From positions 1-42,489 of the forward strand of contig JACZSI010000001.1 of assembly GCA_022574265.1 (NCBI GenBank): a DNA stretch of 42,489 nucleotides, read 5' to 3'. A program made the position numbers and the translations under genes. Origin of the DNA: Chloroflexota bacterium (GTDB lineage Bacteria > Chloroflexota > Dehalococcoidia > Lucifugimonadales > Australimonadaceae). Shown here one piece after another: positions 7,729 through 16,028 of the stretch; position 1 is the stretch's first letter, and every line of letters begins with the position of its first letter. The notes under the pieces were generated by a model. The model saw only the letters and a program-made list of their open reading frames with translations, did no database searches and was not told the origin of the DNA.

Positions 7729-8139
7729 ATGCCGACGGTGAACCAGCTTGTGCGCCATGGGCGGAAGCGTTTGGTCAAGAAGATCAAGGCGCCGGCGCTA
7801 CGCTACATCCGGAACACCCTCAAGAACCGCGTCTACCGCGGTACGGGTAGTCCGCAGAAGCTGGGCGTCTGCGTCCAGGTCCGGACCGTGACGCCCAAGA
7901 AGCCAAACTCGGCTCTTCGCAAGGTGGCCAGGGTCAGGATGACCAACGGGATGGAGGTCACTGCCTACATCCCCGGCGAGGGCCACACGTTGCAGGAGCA
8001 CTCCGTCGTGCTGATCCGCGGCGGCCGTGTGAAAGACCTGCCGGGCGTGCGCTACCACATCATCCGTGGTGCGCTCGATGCAACCGGTGTGGCCGGCCGC
8101 AAGCGGGGGCGGAGCAAGTACGGGACCAAGCGCTCCTAA
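7729..8139 (+). CDS. rpsL: 30S ribosomal protein S12
   Basis: A 136-residue protein of the decoding centre. The signature TPKKPNSALRKVARV and the HSVVLIRGGRVKDLPGVRYH block are intact. Between KAPAL and GSPQKLGVC there is an insertion of about 15 residues (RYIRNTLKNRVYRGT) at the place where Firmicutes and other Gram-positive-type S12 proteins carry an insert and E. coli has none. ATG 7729 fits the family N-terminus (MPTVNQLV); an AAAGGGACGG stretch lies upstream. It is the first gene of the supercluster, directly downstream of the promoter at 7635. The lysine of PKKPN, where streptomycin-resistance changes occur, is wild type. Confidence 0.97.
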   Translation: MPTVNQLVRHGRKRLVKKIKAPALRYIRNTLKNRVYRGTGSPQKLGVCVQVRTVTPKKPNSALRKVARVRMTNGMEVTAYIPGEGHTLQEHSVVLIRGGRVKDLPGVRYHIIRGALDATGVAGRKRGRSKYGTKRS

Positions 8140-8193
8140 GCTCCTCGCTTGATTCCCCGCCGGGGGCCTCACGGCCGCCCGGAGGCGTTGGTG

Positions 8194-8217
8194 GCTCTTT
8201 GTTGACGAGCAAAGAGC
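8194..8217 (+). promoter_or_regulatory. Hairpin in the S12-S7 intercistronic region
   Basis: GCTCTTTG and CAAAGAGC form a perfect 8-bp stem with an eight-base loop in the 130-base rpsL-rpsG spacer, the longest true gap in the early cluster. In E. coli, S7 binds this intercistronic region to repress its own synthesis; an analogous role here is inference. No T-run follows, so it is not a typical terminator. Confidence 0.45.
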
Positions 8218-8269
8218 GGGCGCGTAGTGCGTCCGCTCCATAAGGGTAAGACGGGGGAGAGGACGGGTC

Positions 8270-8740
8270 ATGTCACGGCGGCGGCGGGCCACGAAAAGGA
8301 TCATCGCACCGGACCCTCGCTACGGCAGCGTCGAGCTGGCGAGCTTCATCAACCGCGCCATGCTCAACGGCAAGAAGTCGACGGCCCAGCGCTTCGTGTA
8401 CGGCGCGCTGGACCTGGTGCGCGCGGAGACGAACCGCGAGCCGCTGGAGGTCTTCGAGCAGGCGGTGCGCAACGTGACGCCGAGCGTCGAGGTCAAGCCA
8501 CGCCGGGTCGGCGGTGCGACGTACCAGGTGCCCGTCGAGGTCAGCGGCACCCGGCGGATCGCGCTGGCGATGCGCTGGCTGATCCGGGCGGCCCGCGCCC
8601 GCGTCGGCCAGCCGATGCGCTCGCGGCTGGCCCAGGAGCTGATGGACGCTTCGCGCGGCCAGGGCGCGGCTGCCCGGCGCCGCGAGGAGCTGCACCGCGT
8701 GGCGGAGGCGAACCGTGCCTTCGCGCACTACCGCTGGTAA
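8270..8740 (+). CDS. rpsG: 30S ribosomal protein S7
   Basis: A full-length 156-residue protein that binds the 3' major domain of 16S rRNA and nucleates head assembly. It shows the typical basic N-terminus MSRRRRA, the block DPRYGSVELASFINRAMLNGKK in pieces, the VEVKPRRVGGATYQVPVEV hairpin and a C-terminal FAHYRW. ATG 8270 is preceded by GGGGGAGAGGACGG. It follows rpsL after a structured 130-base spacer and precedes fusA by 25 bases. No oddities. Confidence 0.97.
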   Translation: MSRRRRATKRIIAPDPRYGSVELASFINRAMLNGKKSTAQRFVYGALDLVRAETNREPLEVFEQAVRNVTPSVEVKPRRVGGATYQVPVEVSGTRRIALAMRWLIRAARARVGQPMRSRLAQELMDASRGQGAAARRREELHRVAEANRAFAHYRW

Positions 8741-8765
8741 GAGAGATAGGACCGGATAGACCAAG

Positions 8766-10844
8766 ATGGCAACCGCTTCCGCAACGGACCTCCGCAGGGT
8801 CCGCAACATAGGCTTCATCGCCCACATCGATGCCGGCAAAACGACCGTCACCGAGCGGGTGCTCTTCTTCACGGGCCGGACGTACAAGATGGGCGAGGTC
8901 CACGATGGGACCGCCGTCATGGACTGGATGCCGCAGGAGAAGGAGCGGGGGATCACCATCACCGCCGCGGCCACGCGAGCGGAATGGGCGGGCCATCAGA
9001 TCAACATCATCGACACCCCCGGCCACGTGGACTTCACGGCCGAGGTGGAGCGGAGCCTCCGCGTTCTGGACGGAGGCGTCGTCGTCTTCGACGCGGTCGC
9101 GGGCGTGCAGCCGCAGTCGGAGACGGTCTGGCGGCAGGCGGACCGCTACGGGGTCCCGCGCATCTGCTTCGTCAACAAGATGGACCGCATCCGCGCCGAC
9201 TTCGACAAGACCGTGGACTCGATCCGCCACCGGCTCCACGCGGTGCCCATCCCCGTCCAGTACCCCATCGGCTCCGAGGACACCTTCCGTGGCGTCGTCG
9301 ACCTCGTCGAGGAGAAGGCCTGGTTCTTCGACCGGTCCGGCGACCCCGGGGAGATGAGCGAAGGGCCCATCCCACCCGAGATGGCCGAGCGCATCGCCAG
9401 CGTCCGCGACGAGATGATCGAGCGCGTCGCCGAGAACGACGATGTGCTGCTCGAGAAGTACCTCGCCGGCGAGGTGCCCACGGCCGGCGAGATCAAGTCG
9501 GCGCTGCGGCGCGCCACCATCGCGAACCACGCGGTGCCCGTGATCTGCGGCGCCGCGCTCCAGAGCCTCGGCGTTCAGCTGATGCTCGACGCCGTCATCG
9601 ACTACCTCCCCTCGCCGCTCGACGTCCCTCCGCTGGTCGGCCTCCACCCGACGACAGGCGCGGAGGAGGCGCGCGCGCCGGACCTCGACGCGCCCTTCGC
9701 GGCCCTCGCGTTCAAGGTGGTCACCGACCCCTTCGTGGGGCGGCTGGTCTACTTCCGGGTGTACTCCGGGAAGATCACCACGGGCTCATCCGTCTACAAC
9801 GCCAGCAAGGGCGTGCGGGAGCGGATGGGCCGCATCATGCTGATGCACGCCAACTCCCGCGAGGAGGTCGAGAGCATCGGCGCGGGCGAGATCGCCGCCG
9901 CCATCGGGCTCAAGAGCACCTTCACGGGCGAGACGATCTGCGATGAGCGGGCGCCCGTCGTGCTCGAGGCGATCAGCTTCGCCGAGCCGGTCATCTCCGT
10001 CGCCATCGAGCCGCAGAGCCGTGCCGATCAGGACAAGCTCTCCACCGCGCTCATCAAGCTGGCGGAGGAGGACCCGACGTTCCAGGTCCGCCACGACAAC
10101 GAGACGGGCCAGACGATCATGTCGGGCATGGGCGAGCTGCACCTGGAGATACTGGTCGACCGCATGCGGCGCGAGTTCAACGTCGTCGCCGCCGTCGGCA
10201 AGCCGCAGGTCGCCTACCGCGAAGCCATCACGAAGCCCGCGCGCGGCGAGGGGCGTTTCGTGCGGCAGACCGGCGGCCACGGTCAGTACGGCCACGCCGT
10301 CGTCGAGATCGAGCCGCTTCCGGCCGGGTCGGCGTTCGAGTTCGAGAACAAGATCCGCGGCGCCACCATCCCGCGGGAGTTCATCCCCGCTATCAAGGCG
10401 GGCGCTCAGGAAGCGCTGCAGACCGGCACGGTTGCCGGCTACCCGGTGATGGCCGTGAAAGTGACGCTGGTCGACGGCTCCTTCCACGCGGTCGACTCGT
10501 CGGAGATGGCCTTCCGGATCGCTGGCTCCATGGCGCTCAAGGACGCGCTGCGCCGCGCGGGCTCGGTCCTGCTGGAGCCGGTCATGAAGATCCAGATCAT
10601 CACGCCTGGCGAGTACCTGGGCGCGGTGCTCGCCGACTTGAGCAGCCGCCGCGGCCGCATCCGCTCGACCGAGGGCGAGGGCGGCACGCAGGTCGTCGAG
10701 GCGGATGTGCCGCTGGAGGAGATGTTCGGCTACGCGACGGACCTGCGCTCGGCGTCGCAGGGGCGGGCCAACCACTCCATGGAATTCGGACGCTACGAGC
10801 GGGCGCCTTCCACCAAGGTGGAAGCCCTGGCCCAGAGCGCGTGA
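8766..10844 (+). CDS. fusA: Elongation factor G
   Basis: A 692-residue translational GTPase that drives translocation and, with RRF, recycling. G1 is AHIDAGKT (19-26), the RGITI switch is at 61-65, G3 is DTPGH (83-87, with catalytic His87), and G4 is NKMD (137-140). Length and domain order are those of EF-G. The usual tuf gene that follows fusA in many bacteria is missing; rpsJ begins 13 bases later. ATG 8766 matches the family start. Whether it is the only EF-G in the genome cannot be told. Confidence 0.97.
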   Translation: MATASATDLRRVRNIGFIAHIDAGKTTVTERVLFFTGRTYKMGEVHDGTAVMDWMPQEKERGITITAAATRAEWAGHQINIIDTPGHVDFTAEVERSLRVLDGGVVVFDAVAGVQPQSETVWRQADRYGVPRICFVNKMDRIRADFDKTVDSIRHRLHAVPIPVQYPIGSEDTFRGVVDLVEEKAWFFDRSGDPGEMSEGPIPPEMAERIASVRDEMIERVAENDDVLLEKYLAGEVPTAGEIKSALRRATIANHAVPVICGAALQSLGVQLMLDAVIDYLPSPLDVPPLVGLHPTTGAEEARAPDLDAPFAALAFKVVTDPFVGRLVYFRVYSGKITTGSSVYNASKGVRERMGRIMLMHANSREEVESIGAGEIAAAIGLKSTFTGETICDERAPVVLEAISFAEPVISVAIEPQSRADQDKLSTALIKLAEEDPTFQVRHDNETGQTIMSGMGELHLEILVDRMRREFNVVAAVGKPQVAYREAITKPARGEGRFVRQTGGHGQYGHAVVEIEPLPAGSAFEFENKIRGATIPREFIPAIKAGAQEALQTGTVAGYPVMAVKVTLVDGSFHAVDSSEMAFRIAGSMALKDALRRAGSVLLEPVMKIQIITPGEYLGAVLADLSSRRGRIRSTEGEGGTQVVEADVPLEEMFGYATDLRSASQGRANHSMEFGRYERAPSTKVEALAQSA

Positions 10845-10857
10845 GGAGCACGAGGAT

Positions 10858-11205
10858 ATGGTAGAAGCAGCGGGCAAGGGCAAGGCTGGAGCCGCCCCGA
10901 CGACGGAGAAGATCCGCATCGTGCTGCGCGCCTTCGATCACAAGCTCCTGGACCAGTCGTCCTTGCAGATCGTCGAGGCGGCCGAGCGCACCGGCGCCAA
11001 CGTCATCGGCCCCATACCGCTGCCCACGCGCATCAAGCGCTTCTGCGTGATCCGATCGCCGCACGTGGACAAGGACTCGCGCGAGCACTTCGAGATACGC
11101 ACGCACAAGCGGCTCGTGGACATCCTGGACCCGAACCCCAAGACCATCGACTCGCTCACCCGGCTCCAGATGCCGGCGGGCGTCGACATCTCGATCAAGC
11201 TGTAG
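10858..11205 (+). CDS. rpsJ: 30S ribosomal protein S10
   Basis: A 115-residue head protein of the 30S subunit, also a NusG-contacting antitermination factor (NusE). The core begins at EKIRIVLRAFDH; the motifs GPIPLPTR and SPHVDKDSREHFEIRTHKR are complete. It has about 15 extra N-terminal residues (MVEAAGKGKAGAAPT) relative to the usual length of about 102. ATG 10858 is preceded by GAGGAGCACGAGG. It overlaps nothing, is followed four bases later by rplC, and opens the S10 part of the cluster. Confidence 0.96.
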   Translation: MVEAAGKGKAGAAPTTEKIRIVLRAFDHKLLDQSSLQIVEAAERTGANVIGPIPLPTRIKRFCVIRSPHVDKDSREHFEIRTHKRLVDILDPNPKTIDSLTRLQMPAGVDISIKL

Positions 11206-11209
11206 GCGC

Positions 11210-12064
11210 ATGCTCTCAGGACTCATCGGCAGAAAGATAGGCATGACGCACTTCTTCGGCGCGGAGAGCCAGGTCGTGCCCGTCACCGTGTTGGAAGTCG
11301 GCCCGTGCGTCGTCACGCAGGTGCGGACAGCCACTCGGGATAAGTACGACGCCGTCCAGATCGGGTTCGGGCGGGCCAAGGCGCTCAACCAGCCCGCCAG
11401 CGGACATCTCAAGGCCTCCGGCGCGCAGGTCAAGCACCTCCGGGAGTTCCGAGCGGACGACGTCTCGGCGTTCAGCGTCGGCCAGACGCTCAACGTCACG
11501 CAGTTCCAAGAGGGCGACCTGGTCGACGTCACCTCGACGACGAAGGGCCGCGGCTTCCAGGGCGTGATGAAGCGCCACGGCTTCGCGGGAGGCAAGCGGT
11601 CGCATGGACAGAAGGACCGCGACCGCGCTCCCGGCTCCATCGGCGCCGGCACCTTCCCCGGCCGGGTCGTGAAGGGCAAGCGGATGCCGGGGCATATGGG
11701 CAACCGGCGCGTGACGGCCCGCAAGCTGCGCGTGGAGAAAGTCGACGGCGATCGGAACCTCCTGATGGTGCGCGGCGCCGTCCCCGGCGCACGCAGCACG
11801 CTCGTCACCGTCTCCTATACCCGGGGCGTGCCGCTCGCGGAGCGCGTGTCCCCCGAGGAGCTCGTGGCCGCCGAGGAGCCGCAGGTCGAGGAGACCGCGA
11901 CGGCTGAGGCCGAAGAGGCCGTCGTCGAGGAGACGCCGGCTGAGGAGCCAACCGCCGAGGCTGAAGAGCCCGCCGTTGACGAGACGCCGGCTGAAGAGCC
12001 AACCGCCGAGGCCGAAGAGCCCGCTACCGACGAGACACCGGCTGAGGACGAGGGGAAGAAGTAG
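11210..12064 (+). CDS. rplC: 50S ribosomal protein L3 with an acidic repeat tail
   Basis: Residues 1-209 are a normal L3: start MLSGLIGRKIGMT, the loop GRGFQGVMKRHGFAGG, and GSIGAGTFPGRVVKGKRMPGHMG in pieces. Residues 210-284 are an Ala/Glu/Pro/Thr tail built on a 17-residue unit (ETPAEEPTAEAEEPAVD) repeated about 2.3 times, ending in DEGKK. L3 normally ends near 205-215. The tail is in frame and codon use resembles the core, so it is probably translated. It is strongly negative and predicted disordered. Related tails occur on S17 and in the broken S3 tail. rplD starts two bases after the stop. Confidence 0.95.
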   Translation: MLSGLIGRKIGMTHFFGAESQVVPVTVLEVGPCVVTQVRTATRDKYDAVQIGFGRAKALNQPASGHLKASGAQVKHLREFRADDVSAFSVGQTLNVTQFQEGDLVDVTSTTKGRGFQGVMKRHGFAGGKRSHGQKDRDRAPGSIGAGTFPGRVVKGKRMPGHMGNRRVTARKLRVEKVDGDRNLLMVRGAVPGARSTLVTVSYTRGVPLAERVSPEELVAAEEPQVEETATAEAEEAVVEETPAEEPTAEAEEPAVDETPAEEPTAEAEEPATDETPAEDEGKK

Positions 12065-12066
12065 CG

Positions 12067-12741
12067 ATGCAGCTCCCCGTCTACGACATCACCGGCAAGG
12101 CCGTTGGGAAGGCCGAGGTCTCCGACGCCGTCTTCGGCGTGCCGGTGAACCAGGACCTGCTCCACCAGGCGCTCGTCTACCACCAGGCGAACCAGCGCCA
12201 GGGGTCGAGCAACACGCTGACGCGCGGGAACGTCTCCGGCGGCGGCCGCAAGCCCTTCCGGCAGAAGGGGACCGGCCGCGCGCGCCAGGGGACGATCCGG
12301 GCGCCGCACATGCGCGGTGGCGGGGTCGTCTTCGGGCCGCACCCGCGCTCTTACCGCAAGCGTATGCCGCGCCGGATGCGCCGGAGCGCCATCCGCATGG
12401 CGCTCTCCGCCAAGGTGGTGGCGGAGCGCATGCTCATCGTCCAGAACCTCGAGGGCATCGAACCGAAGACGAAGGTGATGGCGGCTCTGCTCGCCGCGCT
12501 TGGCGTCTCCGGCTCCACGCTCGTCGTCATGCGGGACGCGGCGCCCGAGGCCGCGCGCGCCGTCCGCAACCTGCCGCGGACCAAGGCGATGCGCGCTGAT
12601 CTGCTCAACGTGCTTGACCTGCTCCGCTATGGCACCCTCGTCATCACGCCGGACGCGGTCCAGCGTGCGGAGGAGCTGTGGTCGCACACCGAGCGTCTGC
12701 GTCCGAGCACGGGACTTGAGGAGGTGGCCAAGGTCGCTTGA
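12067..12741 (+). CDS. rplD: 50S ribosomal protein L4
   Basis: A 224-residue protein lining the exit tunnel. It has the long basic loop GGGRKPFRQKGTGRARQGT followed by RAPHMRGGGVVFGP, which is the tunnel-reaching extension, and the C-terminal alpha/beta domain. In E. coli, L4 also represses the S10 operon; no such leader was recognised here. ATG 12067 is two bases after the rplC stop and implies translational coupling. Length is typical, with about 15 extra residues at the end. Confidence 0.96.
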   Translation: MQLPVYDITGKAVGKAEVSDAVFGVPVNQDLLHQALVYHQANQRQGSSNTLTRGNVSGGGRKPFRQKGTGRARQGTIRAPHMRGGGVVFGPHPRSYRKRMPRRMRRSAIRMALSAKVVAERMLIVQNLEGIEPKTKVMAALLAALGVSGSTLVVMRDAAPEAARAVRNLPRTKAMRADLLNVLDLLRYGTLVITPDAVQRAEELWSHTERLRPSTGLEEVAKVA

Positions 12742-12758
12742 GCGGCCGGAGGCGAGTC

Positions 12759-13046
12759 ATGCACGTGCTGAGCGTTCTCAAAAGACCCATCATCACGGAG
12801 AAGTCGACGCTGCTCCAGGAGCGGAATAAGTACGTCTTCGAGGTTCTGCCGCGCGCGAACAAGCCGCAGATCCGGGAGGCGGTGGAGCGCGCGTTCGAGG
12901 TGAGCGTGATCAAGGTGAACATCGTGACGACGCCTGGGGAGCGCCGCCGCCTGCGCACCGGCCGGTGGCTCGTCCGCAGACCGACCAAAAAAGCGGTGGT
13001 GACGCTCAAACCGGGCGATGCCATCCAGCTGTTCGAGGGCGCGTAG
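12759..13046 (+). CDS. rplW: 50S ribosomal protein L23
   Basis: A 95-residue protein beside the tunnel exit, where signal recognition particle and trigger factor dock. Typical features are LKRPIITEKST near the start, the YVFEVLPRANKPQIREAVERAF block, and the R-R-R-L-R-T-G-R loop. ATG 12759 is preceded by GGAGGCGAG; a TTG at 12738 overlapping rplD would add seven residues without family support. The stop at 13046 lies two bases before the rplB ATG. Confidence 0.95.
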   Translation: MHVLSVLKRPIITEKSTLLQERNKYVFEVLPRANKPQIREAVERAFEVSVIKVNIVTTPGERRRLRTGRWLVRRPTKKAVVTLKPGDAIQLFEGA

Positions 13047-13047
13047 C

Positions 13048-13878
13048 ATGCCGCTCAAGCGTCTTCGACCCACCAGCCCCGGCGTCCGAGCCGCGGTGCG
13101 CCCCGACTTCTCGGAGCTCACCGTCCGTTCGCCCTACAAGCCGCTGACCGTCGGGAAGCACCGCACGGGCGGGCGCAACTTCCGTGGCAAGATCACCGTC
13201 CGCCACCGCGGCGGCGGCGCCAAGCGCTCCTGGCGCGACATCGACTTCAAGCGCGACAAGCTGGGCATCCCCTGCCGTGTCGAGACCATCGAGTACGACC
13301 CGAACCGCTCGGCCCGCATCGCCCTCCTGCTTTATGCCGACGGTGCGCGGCGCTACATCCTCGCGCCAGCGGGGGTGGGGGTGGGCGACGAGCTCATGTC
13401 GGGGCCCGATGCGGAGATCCGCGTCGGCAACGCGCTGCCGCTCGCCTCGATCCCGACGGGCACGCAGGTCCACAACATCGAGCTGCACCCCGGACGCGGC
13501 GGTCAGATGTGCCGTGGCGCCGGGACCGGAGCCCAGCTGCTTGCACGCGATGGCGAGTATGCGATGCTGCGGCTCCCGTCCGGCCAGATCCGGCGGGTGC
13601 CGAGCACGTGTGTCGCCACGATCGGCCAGGTCGGCAACCAGGAGCATAAGAACGAGTCGCTCGGCAAGGCGGGGCGCAACCGGCACCTCGGGAAGCGGCC
13701 GACGGTCCGCGGCTCGGCGATGTCGCCCCGCGACCATCCCCACGGCGGAGGCGAGGGCCGCTCGGGCATCGGCATGAAGCATCCCAAGACCCCGTGGGGC
13801 AAGCCCGCGCTCGGGCCGAGGACGCGGCGGCGCATCCACACCGACGTCTTCATGGTGCGTGACAGGAGGGCTCGCTGA
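13048..13878 (+). CDS. rplB: 50S ribosomal protein L2
   Basis: A 276-residue protein near the peptidyl-transferase centre. The GGRNFRGKITVRHRGGGAK segment and the RDHPHGGGEGRSG segment (with the functionally important histidine) are intact, and the C-terminus RTRRRIHTDVFMVRDRR is typical. ATG 13048 gives the normal N-terminus MPLKRLRPTSPG; the frame is open upstream inside rplW but without support. The TGA overlaps the rpsS ATG by one base. Confidence 0.97.
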   Translation: MPLKRLRPTSPGVRAAVRPDFSELTVRSPYKPLTVGKHRTGGRNFRGKITVRHRGGGAKRSWRDIDFKRDKLGIPCRVETIEYDPNRSARIALLLYADGARRYILAPAGVGVGDELMSGPDAEIRVGNALPLASIPTGTQVHNIELHPGRGGQMCRGAGTGAQLLARDGEYAMLRLPSGQIRRVPSTCVATIGQVGNQEHKNESLGKAGRNRHLGKRPTVRGSAMSPRDHPHGGGEGRSGIGMKHPKTPWGKPALGPRTRRRIHTDVFMVRDRRAR

Positions 13879-14168
13879 TGTCGCGTTCCGTCAAGAAGGG
13901 CCCCTTCGTCCACCCGAAGCTGGCGCGCAAGGTCGAGCGGGCGCAGAACATGGAGAGCAAGGTCGTGATCACGACGTGGTCGCGGGCGTCGACCATCATG
14001 CCGAACATGCTTGGGATGACCATCGCCGTCCACGACGGCCGGCGTCACATCCCGGTCTTCATCACGGAGAACATGGTGGGGCACAAGCTTGGTGAGTTCT
14101 CCCCGACCCGGACGTTCCGGGGGCACGCATCGCGCTCGGAGCGCTCGTCCGCGGTGAGGCGCACTTGA
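13878..14168 (+). CDS. rpsS: 30S ribosomal protein S19
   Basis: A 96-residue head protein with the classic start MSRSVKKGPFVHPKL, the ITTWSRASTIMPNMLGMTIAVHDG block and GHKLGEFSPTRTFRGH. Length is normal. Its ATG overlaps the rplB stop and its TGA overlaps the rplV ATG, so three genes are translationally coupled. Confidence 0.97.
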   Translation: MSRSVKKGPFVHPKLARKVERAQNMESKVVITTWSRASTIMPNMLGMTIAVHDGRRHIPVFITENMVGHKLGEFSPTRTFRGHASRSERSSAVRRT

Positions 14169-14506
14169 TGGCGGTCAAAGCGGTCGGCAAGCAGGTGGGT
14201 ATCTCCGCGAAGCGGTTGCGGCCGTTGCTCAACGCGCTGCGCGGGAGGCCCGTGCAGGAGGCGCTCGAGACGCTGCGCTTCCAGCCAGGGCCGACCGCGG
14301 AGTCGGTCGCGGCGGTGCTGCGCTCGGCTGCCGCCAACGCCGAGAACAACGACCGGCTTGACCCGACCCGCCTCCGGATCGTGGGTGCCTTCGCCGACCA
14401 GGCGGTCCGCCTGCGGCGGTTCCGGGCGCGCTCACGAGGCCGTTCCGGACGCGTGATGCGGCCCGCGAGCCACATCACGATCCTGGTCGACGAGCGGGGG
14501 CAGTAG
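14168..14506 (+). CDS. rplV: 50S ribosomal protein L22
   Basis: A 112-residue protein with a beta-hairpin that reaches into the exit tunnel. It matches the family in ISAKRLRPLLNALRGRPVQEAL, taken in parts, and the C-terminal hairpin GRSGRVMRPASHITILVDE. ATG 14168 overlaps the rpsS TGA by one base; GAGG about nine bases upstream fits. The next gene, rpsC, starts eight bases after its stop. Confidence 0.96.
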   Translation: MAVKAVGKQVGISAKRLRPLLNALRGRPVQEALETLRFQPGPTAESVAAVLRSAAANAENNDRLDPTRLRIVGAFADQAVRLRRFRARSRGRSGRVMRPASHITILVDERGQ

Positions 14507-14514
14507 GAGCAGCC

Positions 14515-15288
14515 GTGGGCCACAAGACACATCCGATCGGCTTCCGCCTGGGCATCATCCGGGACTGGCAGTCCCGCTGGTTCGCCGGCACGTCGAAGTC
14601 GTACGCCGCGCAGGTGCTCGAGGACTGGAAGATCCGTGAGACCATCCGGAAGCGGTACGTCGACGCGGGCATCTCGCTGGTCGAGATCGAGCGGACCTCG
14701 CAGGACCTGACCGTCAATGTGCATACCGCGCGCCCCGGCATCGTGATCGGCCGCGGCGGCACGCGCGTGGACGAGCTCCGCAAGGCCGTCGAGACGGCGG
14801 CGGGCGGCAAGCGCGTGCGGCTCAACGTGCTGGAGATACGCCAGCCGGAGCTCGACGCCTTCTTGGTCGCCCGCAGCGTCGCCGACCAGCTCGAGCGCCG
14901 CGTCATGTTCCGGCGGGCGACGCGCCAGGCCGTCCAGCGGACGATGCAAGCCGGGGCACTCGGGGTCAAGGTCATGATCTCGGGACGGCTCGGCGGCGCG
15001 GAGATCGCCCGGCGCGAGAAGGTGATGGAGGGCCGCGTGCCGCTCCACACGCTGCGCGCCGACATCGACTACGGACTCGCCGAGGCGCGCACGAGCATGG
15101 GCCGCATCGGGGTGAAGGTCTGGATCTATCGCGGCGACATCCTCCCGGAGCGCAAGACCGAGGAGGAGCCGCTGGTGCCGCTGCCGCCAGCCGATGCGCC
15201 GCCGGCCGCGCCCGCTGCGGCCGTGGAAGCGCCTGCGGCCGCGGCTCCCGCCGAAGCGCCGGCCGCGCCCGTCGCGGAGCCCGTCTGA
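14515..15288 (+). CDS. rpsC: 30S ribosomal protein S3, tail cut short by a frameshift
   Basis: Residues 1-212 form a normal S3: GHKTHPIGFRLGI at the start, the KH RNA-binding motif VIGRGGTRVDELRK and the C-terminal RIGVKVWIYRGDI. Residues 213-257 are an Ala/Pro/Glu tail that stops at a TGA (15286-15288). The next repeat unit in the DNA shows that two bases (GC) are missing after 15285; restoring them would continue the tail for about 105 more codons to 15604. GTG 14515 is the family start, with AGGAG upstream. S3 lines the mRNA entry tunnel. Whether the shortened tail is real or a sequencing error is open. Confidence 0.93.
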   Translation: MGHKTHPIGFRLGIIRDWQSRWFAGTSKSYAAQVLEDWKIRETIRKRYVDAGISLVEIERTSQDLTVNVHTARPGIVIGRGGTRVDELRKAVETAAGGKRVRLNVLEIRQPELDAFLVARSVADQLERRVMFRRATRQAVQRTMQAGALGVKVMISGRLGGAEIARREKVMEGRVPLHTLRADIDYGLAEARTSMGRIGVKVWIYRGDILPERKTEEEPLVPLPPADAPPAAPAAAVEAPAAAAPAEAPAAPVAEPV

Positions 15289-15604
15289 GGAAGCGCCAGC
15301 CGACGAGGCCGCCGTCGCGGAGCCCGTCGCTGAGGAAGCACCAGCCGCCGAGGCCGCCGTCGCGGAGCCCGCCGCTGAGGAAGCGCCGGCCGACGAGGCC
15401 GTCGCCGCCGAGCCGGCCTTGGACGAGCCGCCGCCGAAGGCTGCGCCCGTGCGCAAGACGACCGCCGCCGCGAAGCCCAAGGCGAAGACAGCGGCCAAGC
15501 CCAAGGCCGCTGCCAAGCCGAAGGCCCCGGCGAAGCCTAAGGCCAAGGCTGAGGCCGCCGCGGAAGCGACCGAGGAAGCTGGGGAGAACGATGCTTCAGC
15601 CTAA
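15287..15604 (+). pseudogene. Out-of-frame remainder of the S3 tail
   Basis: This reading frame has no start of its own but is open for 105 codons, and it carries first acidic Ala/Glu repeats (VAEEAPA units) and then a Lys/Ala/Pro-rich stretch (AKPKA units), the same two tail styles seen on S17/L3 and on L5/L13. It would join the S3 frame if two bases were present after 15285, and it would then end 14 bases inside rplP, matching the tight coupling of the rest of the cluster. It fills the 302-base gap between the S3 stop and rplP. Alternatively, ribosomes may shift frame here. Confidence 0.7.
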
Positions 15605-16016
15605 GCGGACGAAGTACCGCAAGATGCACCGGGGCCGCATGAAGGGACTCGCCGCCCGTGGCAACACCGTCGCCTTCGGCGAATACGGCCTGAAGTCGCT
15701 TGAGCCGGCGTGGGTCACCGCGCGCCAGATCGAGGCGGGCCGCCGCGCCATCACGAGGCACCTCCATCGCGGCGGCCAGGTCTGGATCCGCGTGTTCCCG
15801 GACCGGCCCTACACGCACAAGCCCGCCGAGACGCGCCAAGGCGGCGGCAAGGGACCCGTGGAGGCATGGGTCGCGGTGGTGAAGCCCGGCCGCGTGCTGT
15901 TCGAGGTCGGCGGCGTCCCCGGAGACCTGGCGAGATCGGCCCTCGCGAGAGCCGCCCAGAAGCTGCCCGTCCAGACCAAGACGGTCAGTCGAGAGGAGAA
16001 GCTAACCGTCGGTTAG
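15591..16016 (+). CDS. rplP: 50S ribosomal protein L16
   Basis: A 141-residue protein at the A-site/central protuberance. The start MLQPKRTKYRKMHRGRMKG is canonical, followed by ARQIEAGRRAITRH and the FPDRPYTHKPAETRQGGGKG segment in parts. ATG 15591 has GGGGAG seven bases upstream; that site lies inside the out-of-frame S3 tail. Length is normal. If the S3 tail is untranslated, this gene depends on its own ribosome site instead of coupling. Confidence 0.97.
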   Translation: MLQPKRTKYRKMHRGRMKGLAARGNTVAFGEYGLKSLEPAWVTARQIEAGRRAITRHLHRGGQVWIRVFPDRPYTHKPAETRQGGGKGPVEAWVAVVKPGRVLFEVGGVPGDLARSALARAAQKLPVQTKTVSREEKLTVG

Positions 16017-16028
16017 ACGGTAGGTGAT

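Noticed and set aside
8202..8230. A TTGACG -35 inside the rpsL-rpsG hairpin as an internal promoter
   Set aside because: At 16-18 bases downstream only TAGTGC or worse is found, and the TTGACG forms the hairpin loop. Not convincing.
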